From the NCBI RefSeq assembly GCF_032854445.1, contig NC_088300.1, positions 52,552,984-52,616,983 of the forward strand: a stretch of 64,000 nt of DNA, in the 5' to 3' direction. The number at the start of each line of letters is the position of its first letter. The first letter of the stretch is position 1. Source of the stretch: Liolophura sinensis. Lineage: Eukaryota > Mollusca > Polyplacophora > Chitonida > Chitonidae. The translations under genes were made by a program, and so were the position numbers. Below are positions 22,146 to 32,400 of the stretch, piece by piece. The notes beneath the pieces were generated by a model that was not told the origin of the DNA, searched no databases, and saw nothing but the letters and a program-made list of their open reading frames with translations.

Positions 22146-22847
22146 ACATGAAAAACTTACATTAAAGGAAAAAAGGCCTCTAAAAATCGAAGTAGGTTTT
22201 ACTAAATAGACCACTTAAAACTATACATAAATGTACTTTCATATATTTTCCTATATTTTTGTGACATGAAGTCTTTTCAACTCTAATCCCGAAACCGAAT
22301 GTTGGCATAACTCTTTTTACCGATGAGTAAAAGATTACTGATAAAAGATTCCCAGAAATTGCTTCCTTCTGGTGAACATCAGAATGAAGAAGATGATGTG
22401 ACGTCAGAGTTCCCAGATACCATCAGTATGGCTCATAAAACCCATTTTGTAGTATTCAAATATTTCAATGCCTTTCAACACTCTTAAAAAAACTTTAAAA
22501 AAAATGAAGGTATTTTTACGCATAATTTTCAGTTGTCTGTATGATGAACCTTAGTTCACATTTAGCTTTTTTTACTTTAATACTAAAGACTGTTTTTACA
22601 CTGTTTTTCTTCTTCTCCCCTTTAGACGATCCTTTGATTTAATGTTGAATACTACACATAGTTCGAGCCTGTTGCACGTTAGTATTAACTATACCATCCA
22701 CATGTGGTTTCAAAATCTGTGATGTGTTATCATTTGATATCAAGTCTGCCTTAAACCCACTTAAGTCGGATGTTCGTTCTGGCACTTCAGAATCAACACG
22801 TATTACACAGTCTCGAACTGCTTGCCAAATATGTCAGCGTTATCACT

Positions 22848-23190
22848 GAGTGAGTGAGTGCTTGGGGTTTAACGTTCTACCTCACAATTTTTCAGGCATG
22901 TGACGACGAAGGAGATGTGAGAGTGCATGTGCCTCCTTGTTGCAGGGCAGATTTCCACCGCTCTTTTACCTAGTGCTGCTTCACTGAGACGGCTTACCGC
23001 AGGCAAGTCAGCTGTGGCACCGAGCCATTATACTGATACGGGTCAACCAGTCGTTGCACTATCTCCTTAATGCTGAAAGCCAAGCGAGGAAGTTACAACT
23101 TCCTCTTTTAAAATCTTAGGAGTGACCAGACCCAGGATCTACCGCCCGAAGCGGACGCACTTCCAACTGAGCTATCGGAGCCGATGCGTC
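22848..23190 (-). mobile_element. Second SINE family (S2), near full length
   Basis: On the minus strand it starts with a tRNA-like head (gctccgatagctcagttgga as A box; a B-box-like ggtagatcctgggtc follows). It runs through a long body to an end rich in cactcactcactc. The plus-strand signature is gtgagtgcttggggtttaac followed by atgtgacgacgaaggag. A second copy lies at 43624-43955. It differs from S1 over its whole length. A frame on the minus strand here simply reads through the tRNA-like part. Confidence 0.8.
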
Positions 23191-23955
23191 CTCATTGAAG
23201 GGATGATCTATGGCTAAACCAGAATGCAAAATAGCTATAGCCATTGCAAGAGGGCCGTAAACTATAGTTGTATTCAGAGAATGCATAATACATAAACGTG
23301 ACATTAATGGTAATGAATGACTTTCTGTTGTATTTTTTCTGACTACCGCTTTCATTATTAGTAAATTAGTATGGACCCATGGTACTAAAATTTGCACCTA
23401 GTTAGAAAGAAGGCCAGAACTTGGAAACTATTTTGACAGATTGTTCCTTTATGGAGATACATATAACCTACCGAAATGTGTCCGGAATGCAGTTTACAGA
23501 ACAAAACATTAGAACGGAAACAAGGCCAAAATGACAGACCGGCTAAGTATATAGACAGGATTACCTTGGAGTCGGCTACAAGGGGCGGGTTAACTGAACC
23601 ATGTAACATACACGTTCATCACAAACTACTGCATGGACATCCATCAAGAACACTTACTAAATACATCGCGTCTCAAACTCGGAGGTCGTATTGTTGGAGT
23701 TACGTGACCATAACGGCAAGACAAGTGGTGTCCGTAACCAACTGAAAATGGCCTCTGTGGATAACAATCAATTCCGACCTATTCAAGAAGCAGACCTGAA
23801 ATTATTTCAGGTTATTATAGGATGAGCCTATATATAGATAGAAATGGTTTTTCACATTAGTTTCCTTTGTGGATGTTAGTTTACAATATTTTTGCCTTGC
23901 TGAAACTTACATACAGCCTGTCGGTCATTGCTTCTTCACACCTGACCTAAGAGAT

Positions 23956-24144
23956 CTATCGAGAAAGTTTACTACAGAGCTCGTTATCGAGGGAATCGTT
24001 AAGTTCATCCTCGGCATCCTCGGAAGGTGATGGTGTATTCCCGGCCTCCCAATTCTTGCTCTTCTCCTGCTGCGCCCTGAGGAGATTCCACGCTCTGGTC
24101 TGTTGCTGGTTTGCTAGAATTGCGCGGACGGTGAAGCCCAGACA
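23956..24144 (-). CDS. Candidate terminal exon, acidic C-terminus, unknown product
   Basis: On the minus strand the frame from an ATG at about 24144 to a stop at 23956 has coding-like codon use, mostly G or C in third position, in AT-rich surroundings. The peptide has a helical basic part (LANQQQTRAWNLLRAQQEKS) followed by an acidic Ser/Pro-rich tail (NTPSPSEDAEDELNDSLDNE), typical of an intracellular C-terminal segment. The frame is closed upstream by a TAA near 24174, so a longer protein would need a splice acceptor between them; only weak AG sites are present. No family is recognised. Confidence 0.3.
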   Translation of the reverse strand, partial: CLGFTVRAILANQQQTRAWNLLRAQQEKSKNWEAGNTPSPSEDAEDELNDSLDNELCSKLSR

Positions 24145-24324
24145 CATCTGCTGTTTGTGGCTCTCCACAATTTATTTTGACTGTGATCAGTCAGCCTTTG
24201 GCAGTTCACATACACTTCAACGACACCTCGAGTTTTCACGCCAAATCTGGGTACCTTTGCAGAAGTGTATGACTTCGGAATTGCTTTCTTGGATGTTTTG
24301 CCTGCTGAGTCAGTAGACTTTAGG

Positions 24325-26130
24325 AAAAAGAACTCTGAATAACATTAATACATCGCAGAGTACTTAATTAGGAGTAGACATTTTGAGAAGCTCTACATGT
24401 GACTTTGTTTCTCACCAAAAAATTACACAATCATAATAACATAAATGTTAAATGTTTCATTTTAACTATATACTTGTTTTTGTATGAACATATTTCTGAT
24501 GTGAACAAGAAGGTCATCTGAAAACCTGATCGCCTCCCTGAATGTCGAACTCCAGACCGGGTCACGGAGTTAACCTTAATCCTAGCGCAAATGTAAACAA
24601 CATTGAAATTTACGATGAGTCCACGGGTGAACTCTAGTCATCGGATGAGATAAGTTGTTTTGGCCTCCGCCTTTCCGATCTCCATTATTTACTCATTACA
24701 TGGTATGGACGTCTTGAAGTTGTTAATGGTAGAAGCAGTAAACCAATTATGGCAACAAATTATACCACACAGTTTTAGCAATTTGTGTCTTAGGTAGAAT
24801 ATCAATCTATTCTTGTTTTCCTTACAGAAATGGGAATGTCTGATACCGGTTTCATCTTATGGGAATAAGATATTAGCTCAGCGCTTTCATTGACGTGAAA
24901 TAAGGATGGCCTGCATGAATCGCAGAATTACGCCTATCCATGCACACACTAGGATATGTTGAAATGTGTAATATTTTGTGAATATGGTGGCAGGGTGTTA
25001 TTGTAATATGACTTAGCACACGACCTTGAAATATTCATTATTAATTTTATTATCCAAACGTAACACACGGCTTGTTCTCAATCTTCTCTACTGCTGAGGG
25101 GATATAGTAATTGTTATTGTACATGTAATATACATGTTATTAATAAATATCTCCAGCAGATTTCAATTATGTACTGCTCAGCAATTTTGATGAGGTTGAC
25201 AGGAAAAACTTTTCTCGTATTTCTGGACACTATGCATAAACTATGATTTGATCTCTAGACCTCCGTTCGACCTTAAACTCATTCGATTTTACACAACTTG
25301 CAGTCGATATCGAAATGTTTGGAGATATATTTGTTACATTCAGCGTGTGAACTATAAATTTAGCGGACATATGTATGGAGAAACGACTGCATGAATATAT
25401 GCTGTTCATTCAAACTTTTCAAAAAATATAACACGTGTTGTTTCAACGTAGGTAACGTTCCTGCATGTAAAATTGAATACTTATTCTATCTTATACATGT
25501 GCATACACTTGTAATGTTTGCTTTCATGAAAAACATATAGGTTCTGTGCTGTACTCCACCTCTCAAAGTAAACTTTCAAAAATGTATCTTTGATTTCTAG
25601 TTACTCTTATGGGTTTGATTGTAACGAACAATGTCATGTTAAATATTTTTCCTTGTAGTATTTGGAAACACATGTACCTGTCTAGTTTTATCCAGTTTTC
25701 CAGTGAATTCAAGATGTCTTGAGGGAAAGGTCATTCACCCGGAACCGGTCCGATATAGTTGTACTGGAAAATATCATTGCTCCATGCTATCCACATCAAT
25801 TACTCTTTCTAGCGTAAATCAAGGTAACGTATTACGAATTCAAAGCATGGATGTTGTGTAGTGTACACCCACAGTGGTTTAATCCGTTCAATATATTCTT
25901 TGCGTGGATGCTAATGTCACGCGCCGTAATTATTACGCCCCGGATGCTAGACTTGGTCATAATTCGAATTGTCGTCCCGTGACAGCCCAGGGCGTAATTC
26001 TTACGCGCCGGGTCTGGGTGATCGCGAGAAAGGAGGGTTATAGCAAACCGCCTGCCCGTGTTAACAAGATAAGCTGTGATACTGTTACGGCAAAGTTCAT
26101 TTACATGAGATTTCCGCCCAGAAATGAGAC
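24325..26130. repeat. Segmental duplication, copy A of the 3' flank
   Basis: It aligns with 39033-40405 in the same order and orientation relative to the neighbouring synthetase gene. Shared landmarks are ttaatacatcgcagagtact, aattacacaatcataa, catgaatcgcagaattacgc, gttcgaccttaaa and the GC-rich block near 25915-26130. Copy A holds about 180 bases at 25080-25260 and about 400 bases at 25270-25680 that copy B lacks. Similarity stops just before 24325 and after 26130. Confidence 0.9.
25915..26012. repeat. Pair of quasi-palindromes in duplicated flank
   Basis: Two near-palindromic segments, gcgccgtaattattacgccc (about 25920-25939) and gggcgtaattcttacgcgcc (about 25989-26008), are separated by about 50 bases. 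The second is also close to the inverse of the first. Both are partly retained in copy B (40190-40275), where the first has lost its centre. Confidence 0.6.
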
Positions 26131-26630
26131 GGTGTTTTTATTCCGGTATATATACTAGTTCCTATACATATAAACCTGTACGCGCACAAATATATGGTGC
26201 TGTCCATGTTGTAAAGAGACAATTGAAGGAACGATGTCAGAAATATTTTCATTTAAGACTTTGAATCATTATTAATTATTAAGCAGGAAGACCGAAGAAC
26301 ATCGTAGCCTATGCAATATCACGGGAACATTGGAAATCTTCAAAATTATAGAACAAATAACTTCATGGGCAGTGTAGATAGTTTATACATATGACTCCGG
26401 TTGACTCCGGTGGGAGTTTCCGCACTTCTGAAACATAGTTTCCAAATCTATTTTATCCTTTAATATACGAAGTTTCTAATTTATTTAGAGCGTACATGGT
26501 TGAAGCCATCAGCAATATCTCATTGTCTATATGTCCATGAAATTAGTTCAAAAATCAATAACTAATACAAATAATTTCACCAGAGAATCCTGTCATTAAA
26601 AAACTGTTGTAGTGTATTAACTTCCAGATC
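26131..26630. other. Flank of synthetase A, no homologue in copy B
   Basis: About 500 bases between the end of the duplicated flank and the stop codon of synthetase gene A. Copy B has only about 22 bases at the corresponding place. It presumably contains the 3' untranslated region of gene A. No canonical AATAAA site stands out on the minus strand close to the stop. Confidence 0.5.
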
Positions 26631-28292
26631 TTAATGAGATTTGGTACTTGTAAGCTCTATGGCCATTTCAGTGGTTTTTCGACGGTTGACCTTTTGAGAT
26701 GAAAGTCGTGGAAATGTTTCAAATATGACGAAATACCCCGGCATCAATCCTTTTCCGTCAGGACATGAGTCAGGCTTAAACTGCTCCATCCCATAACTTT
26801 CCAACTCAGCCACTGTAAGCTCCTGTCCCACCTTAACTGTTACGCAGGCGCAAACGTCTTGATACATCCGGTCGTCTGGGACCCCAACAACAACAGCCTC
26901 AGCAACGGCCGGGTGTTTAGAGAGGACAGTTTCAATAGATGCTGGAAATATCTTGATCGTCGATCTTTTTATGATCTCAACTGCTCGACCCTTAATACAG
27001 AAATTCTTTCCGTCGTCCAGCATGTAGCCTATGTCGCCTGTGTGAAACCATCCGTTCTCATCCGTCAGTTTTACAAACTCTCCATCCGTGGTTAAATAAT
27101 TCTTCGCTGTGCTGATATTCCGGACACAGATTTCCCCATAAGTGTTGACAGGGACAACGCGATTGTGTTCATCAACGATCTTCATCTCTGTGGCAGGAAG
27201 AGGACTACCAATGATGTCGTCATCAATATCTGGCAACTCGTCCACACTGGACAAGGTCACCCAGGCTACCTCAGTAGTGCCGTAACCCAAACAAGGTCTT
27301 TCAGAATACTCTTGAAAACGCCTTAGGATTTTTTTCGACAATCGCTGGCCAGATGTAACAACTGCTTTGAAGAAAGGAATTTCACATGATGCGGTATGCT
27401 TGAGTTTGTCTAAATCATGGACGAGATACGGAGGAAAGTAACCACACGTGACGGCCTCCTGCTTTAAGATCTTACACACCTGGCCTGACAAGCCGTCACG
27501 GACAGTGCTTTGGGAGTTTAATGTGACAAACGTACAGCCCAAAACCATGATGACCATTGGGTACCCAGCCATATAACCCATCGGTCTGTCACTAAAGAAG
27601 ATATCCCTGTTTTCGATACCCATCGCTGTACAAAGAAAAAGAAGATCGTTTATAATAGCCATGTGGGAATATGGCACGAACTTTGGGACACCCGTGCTTC
27701 CTGAAGTCTGGAATACAACCGTCAGATCCTCAGGATCTATGCCATCTGGTAAACTTACGTCCTTCTCTTTCATATCGGTAAGAATCTTATGAAAGTTGTT
27801 TTCAGCCGAAACGTGGTTATGATCCTCCACGGTAATGACTTTCAAAGCAAACCCTTTTGACCTCAGATCCTCAATGTTTCTGGTCATGAAATGTTTTAGT
27901 TTTTCATCGCGCATGTCCGCCACCAGAAGCTTACAGCCGATGGTTCTCACTAAATCTAGATCCTTCTGGGAAGCGAAAGTGAACGAATTGATGCTGACGG
28001 CTCCAGCCAGTGAACCGGCGATTGATGTGATGAGCCACTCCGTGCTGTTATACACAAACACAGCCACTCGGTCCCCGGGCCTTATCCCAACGCTAACGTA
28101 GTATTTGGCCAAACTCTCTGCCTTCTCATAAAGCTCCCCAAACGTTATGAAGGACCTCTGAACATCACTCATGTGCACCACCAAAGCGGCTTTATTCGGT
28201 TGGATTTTGGCCCAGTAGCGCACACGTGATCCAATGGTATCGAAAATAAAGTCATATTTTTGGGTGTTACGGAAATAACTCAACTTGCTCAT
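26631..28292 (-). CDS. Acyl-CoA synthetase family protein, paralogue A (ACSF2-like)
   Basis: A 553-residue ANL-superfamily adenylating enzyme, expected to activate a carboxylic acid with ATP and load it on CoA. Motifs: the ATP-binding loop TSGSTGVPK (196-204), YGTTE (337-341), HTGD (417-420), the hinge motif GRAVEIIKRSTIKIFP (435-450) and the C-terminal lysine K534 in PRLSSQKVNRR. The Ser-Thr at 444-445 replaces the glycine pair common in acyl-CoA synthetases, and the usual Lys before the hinge Glu is Val. There is no mitochondrial presequence and no C-terminal SKL-type peroxisomal signal. The frame is intronless. A 3' splice site (tttatattgcag on the minus strand) lies 19 bases upstream of the ATG, and the intervening bases are open in frame, so an upstream exon may add residues. 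The substrate is unknown. Paralogue B lies at 40428-42095. Confidence 0.93.
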   Translation of the reverse strand: MSKLSYFRNTQKYDFIFDTIGSRVRYWAKIQPNKAALVVHMSDVQRSFITFGELYEKAESLAKYYVSVGIRPGDRVAVFVYNSTEWLITSIAGSLAGAVSINSFTFASQKDLDLVRTIGCKLLVADMRDEKLKHFMTRNIEDLRSKGFALKVITVEDHNHVSAENNFHKILTDMKEKDVSLPDGIDPEDLTVVFQTSGSTGVPKFVPYSHMAIINDLLFLCTAMGIENRDIFFSDRPMGYMAGYPMVIMVLGCTFVTLNSQSTVRDGLSGQVCKILKQEAVTCGYFPPYLVHDLDKLKHTASCEIPFFKAVVTSGQRLSKKILRRFQEYSERPCLGYGTTEVAWVTLSSVDELPDIDDDIIGSPLPATEMKIVDEHNRVVPVNTYGEICVRNISTAKNYLTTDGEFVKLTDENGWFHTGDIGYMLDDGKNFCIKGRAVEIIKRSTIKIFPASIETVLSKHPAVAEAVVVGVPDDRMYQDVCACVTVKVGQELTVAELESYGMEQFKPDSCPDGKGLMPGYFVIFETFPRLSSQKVNRRKTTEMAIELTSTKSH

Positions 28293-28310
28293 CTCTTCTT
28301 GTTGGTTTTC

Positions 28311-28330
28311 TCTGCAATATAAACATACAG
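28311..28330 (-). promoter_or_regulatory. Predicted 3' splice site upstream of synthetase A
   Basis: On the minus strand the sequence tttatattgcag ends at 28312, giving an exon start at 28311, 19 bases before the ATG. The same arrangement and distance occurs at paralogue B (tttacattccag, exon start 42114). Similarity between the two loci fades a few bases further upstream. Confidence 0.6.
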
Positions 28331-29296
28331 CACTGAAGTAATCTTAACCACTTAATCTTGAAAATTAACATATAAATTTGACGCTATAAACAGAAACGCG
28401 ATTTTAATTTTCTCGTCATTTCAGTAGCTTTTCAAGTGGGATCATATCCTTGCAATAACTTCGCAGTCTTTGAAAACTTTCGCGAGTCATATTTTCGTCA
28501 ACGCGTGTTGGTGACTTCAGTATCCTCCCCACTCAAGAGTGAGCTTACATTTCTGTCGTATATATGACAGTGATCTGCGACATAGGTAATTTTTTTTTAA
28601 GTCAAGTACTCACATCATATTGTACACTTCACCAATTCAAAATAAAACGCTTCTTCCAATTTTCTTGCACACACAGAGGAAAGTAATATCTAACATGAAG
28701 CAGTTAATTCCAGTTAAGCTGACATGACATACATGGTCATAAGTGGCTGACCGGCTATATATGTCCGCATAGCCGTCAGTATTAAGAACTATTATAAGTA
28801 GATTATAATAAATAAAAGATACGATTTCTATTTATCATATTTCTTTAACCTTGAGAACTATATATCTCCCTCCTTGGAAGATCTGTCAATTCAATCTGTG
28901 ACGTGACAAAGAGCTCACACCTTTCTGTGTCATTTGATGGCTTGAAATGACTGTGAAAAATTCCTTCGGAAATTACGAACTTGCAATGGACACTCTTATC
29001 TTGTAAGAATGTAAATCTTAAAAGTTCTTTACACGCCATGATGTATTGATTTATTTTAGATGTGACTTTCTGAAGGTGTGCAGATGTCGGTCTTCACGCT
29101 TAGACTTCGTCTACACTGACGTATATATCGAGAAATATACGACTATAATTCTGAACAATAGAATGATGGGACAAAAAGATGACTCGTCATGCAGGAACAT
29201 CACAGTCCTCAATGTTTGTAACGTCGAAGGTTCTTATAGTTGGTTATTAAAGCATGTTTTTCTTCCTTTCAGGTAGCTCCATATTCAGTCACAGAT
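28331..29296. other. Upstream region of synthetase A, no exon identified
   Basis: It should contain an intron and possibly a first exon of gene A. The minus-strand frame at 28845-29039 is open for 64 codons but has no motif or donor site that decides the matter. Confidence 0.35.
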
Positions 29297-29445
29297 ATAT
29301 ATTTATTTATTTGATTGGTGTATTACGCCGTAGTCAAGTATATTTCACTTATACGAGGCGGTCAGAATTATGGTGAGAGGAAACCGGGCAGAGGCCGGGG
29401 GAAACCCACGACCATCCACAGGTTGCTGCAAGACCTTCACATTTA
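29297..29445 (-). mobile_element. SINE S1, head missing
   Basis: The minus-strand tail is intact (plus strand: tttatttatttgattggtgt, then tatttcacttatacgaggcg). The middle section gaaacccacgaccatccaca is present, and homology stops at gcaagaccttcac. The tRNA-like head is lost. Confidence 0.9.
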
Positions 29446-32400
29446 ATGATCATGCGAAAATATTTGTGTTCAAGATACAGTGTAAGACAATGAGTGTAAA
29501 TCCCAGTCTTATCACTGGCTTCCTGAGGATGAATTATAGTTTGTGAGTCTGGAGATGGGATTGACCGTTCAGTACCCCACCGCGGCCGTATATATACATG
29601 ACGATCTTACTATCAGAACATTATCATCTGTATTTATGTCTCTATTAAGGCCAAATTTTCATCATTTTTCCTGCTCTCACGTCAACGTTTGCCTTCAGTT
29701 ACTCACCCTTCACGCTGATACGACCGGATTGGGGCTGGCGTCCACGAGCTATTAGAAATGAGAATCTGTCTGACTAGGTTAGGATATAGTGCGGGCCTGG
29801 CTGAAAGGGCGACTGCACGCATATTGACCTTTGACCTTTGACATGGCGATCAAAGCACACAGCCCTTCACCCACTTTCGCTCAACATATTTTGTCACAGT
29901 ACACGAAATGGGATTAATGGGACACAAATCATAAAGGGAGACTGCCAGTAGTAACTTATATACTGATGATCTTCGCCATTCATTTTCGCCCTTGCTTTAT
30001 CTCGTGGTTGCAAGCTATAGTCTGTTTCTAGCTAGTCGCCTTTATTCAGCTGTGTGTAAAATTCTTGCAACGGAAATAAAGTCAGACAACTTTCTCTACT
30101 TCATAATGTTAAACTACATAAGCTCGGTTTTGAAGGCAAGAACCCATTGTCTCGCCTGAGGTCAGAATTATTACAAAATCAACGGCATACTGGATATTGG
30201 GCGAAGTTCAACATGTCTTGACGGAGGGTAACACCGATCGACTTTACTTTAAACAATTTCTGTGTCACCACCATATTTAAAATTGTGTGCACGTTTAAGT
30301 ATAATATTACTCGCCACGGGAATTGTGCACTTGCTCTTGAATAATTATGACGTCACCCAAGTATGATGTCATCGAATTTGACATTGTTAATGACGTAGCA
30401 TTTTCGCAGTTCCGGACTTACCGTGGGTTTCAATATTTCTCGCTTCTGAAGGCATCAACAACATGTAATTATACCTTTCTTTTCTAAAAAGTACACACTT
30501 TTGGGGGTGGCTTGGTATACTTCTTGTTGCTATACGGTGTCACGTTACATAGAAAAAAAGCTTATAAATGACTTTCAGTGTAAAGTCGGTGTGAAGTTAG
30601 CTCTAGTGGGCTGCTCCGACATTGTTATGTTATAGCTGTCTATGTCAGAACTGCCCGCTAGAAATAGTCCCTAGTTACATAGTGCCATATACTAGTAGTC
30701 CCCTTGTACCATACTTTTTTTTTTATCCGTGAAACCTGAATTGGACACAAATAACCTACTCCTGCAGAAATATCTTTACGACCAATTATTAGATTGTTGA
30801 ATATACAAATATATATTCCTGTTTATAAAAACATTGTGTTATAATGATAAATAGACGATATTTGTTGTTAATCCACAAACCTATGTAATTTCATATATAT
30901 TTAGCATATATTTAAATGTGCTTTAATGCAAAAAAAAGTGTTACATTTATATAAGTGCTAGAAATATATTAATATTTTATACTCGTCTAAGACCTATTGA
31001 GGATTTACTTAACTCTGTCTCCCCTCTGTTGTGAACCGCACAACATAAATTATTCTGGATACCAGCGCTTTATACGGTGTGATCGGGATATAAAAATATT
31101 TCACATTACTTCTCACGTGGGCCTTTTTGGTAATTGTTCACCTCTTAAAATGCACAATTAATTGATGAAAGCTACATGTTAGCATACACCTACGTTGATT
31201 GCTTCACAAAGCACATATTCAAATTACTACGTTTCACCACGTTCCCTATATACTCACCAATATTCTTTTTTTCAGATTTCCGGTACGCCTCGAACAGCCT
31301 ATCAAGTGTATGAGGACCATTCATATAATGCGGATCAACCGAAATTCCCTCACCCAGAAGGTGTCTAGCTGATTTTATTTCAAAAGCGACAGAATGTGAA
31401 GTGGCAAGTAACAGGGCGATTCAGATGGATTCCTCGTAGACGGGTTCTGTGTGATTTTAGACAAAATATATCAGTGTTCTGACAGCACTGTTTTGGATAT
31501 CAAAATCTGCACAGGCCTTGCTTAACGTTGGAATATAAAGCAGTTTCATAACTTATCACTTTGTACGTATCACTAAAAATGTACCCGATGTTGTATTTAA
31601 ATACACGTATTTATATCTGATTTGTCTCCTGTTAAAATGTCTGATGCCGGTATTAAAAAAGTAAGTGAATTAAACTGTCTATTTTCGCCAACAGCTGAGT
31701 CCTTAGCATTGGTTACTGCATGAACACATCCTTGGATTATGTGGCACTTTTCATTATTAGTATCTTGAAATGTCCCTTTAAAATGGTCGCATTCATGTTA
31801 TATCCATCTGTCGTAAAATAAATAAACAATCATATTCAAATATCTTACCACAAGGCACATGCCCAGTTCTAGCCTTGGACAGTGAATTTGCATCTCCCCC
31901 TGGTCTGGCTGTTTTTATTAGGCACCTTGGTGACCGTAAACAACAACAGCAAATTTGTTTTCATTTCAGTGAACTACAGGGTCACATTTCAAAACAACTC
32001 TGGGCCAATGCCCCAGTTCATAAGTCATCAATTATTGGATAATTTACATGTACTGTTTACTGTAGTTCACCTACAGTTATGTAGAAAGACCAGTGTCGCT
32101 AGACCGTAAGGACCAATCATGTAACAATAACGAGAAATTACGTCATCTGATTGGCTAGTCTATATTGGCGACCTAGTGTTTCTGCATAATCCTGTGGGCC
32201 TTTATTGTTGTATCAGCAAAATTTATGTGTTGGTATGGAAAGTGCCTAATGCTTTATTGTGTTCCTAAAAATGCATTTTTACAGACAAAACTTTGTGTAT
32301 TTTAAGGGGGTAAATAAACCGTCCTCATAAGTTATTGCTTTTGGTGCTGAAACTTGTATTTTCCATTTGAATATCACCCTACCAAGCAAACCTAAAACAC

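Larger units (their letters stand above)
19231..22847. other. Non-coding stretch with two R1 copies
   Basis: No gene is supported. It holds R1 copies at 20150-20360 and 22030-22145 (listed separately) and otherwise AT-rich unique-looking sequence with only short frames. Confidence 0.5.

Noticed and set aside
23476-23745. 89-codon frame with a stretch (DRPAKYIDRIT) resembling the end of LINE reverse transcriptases
   Set aside because: The similarity is a few residues only, and no reverse transcriptase or endonuclease blocks are found nearby.
26859-28101. Plus-strand frames opposite synthetase A, with equivalents opposite synthetase B
   Set aside because: Antisense shadows of the conserved minus-strand coding sequence.
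30344-30375. tatgacgtcaccc, a cAMP-response-element-like site
   Set aside because: A single short site far from any supported gene carries no weight.
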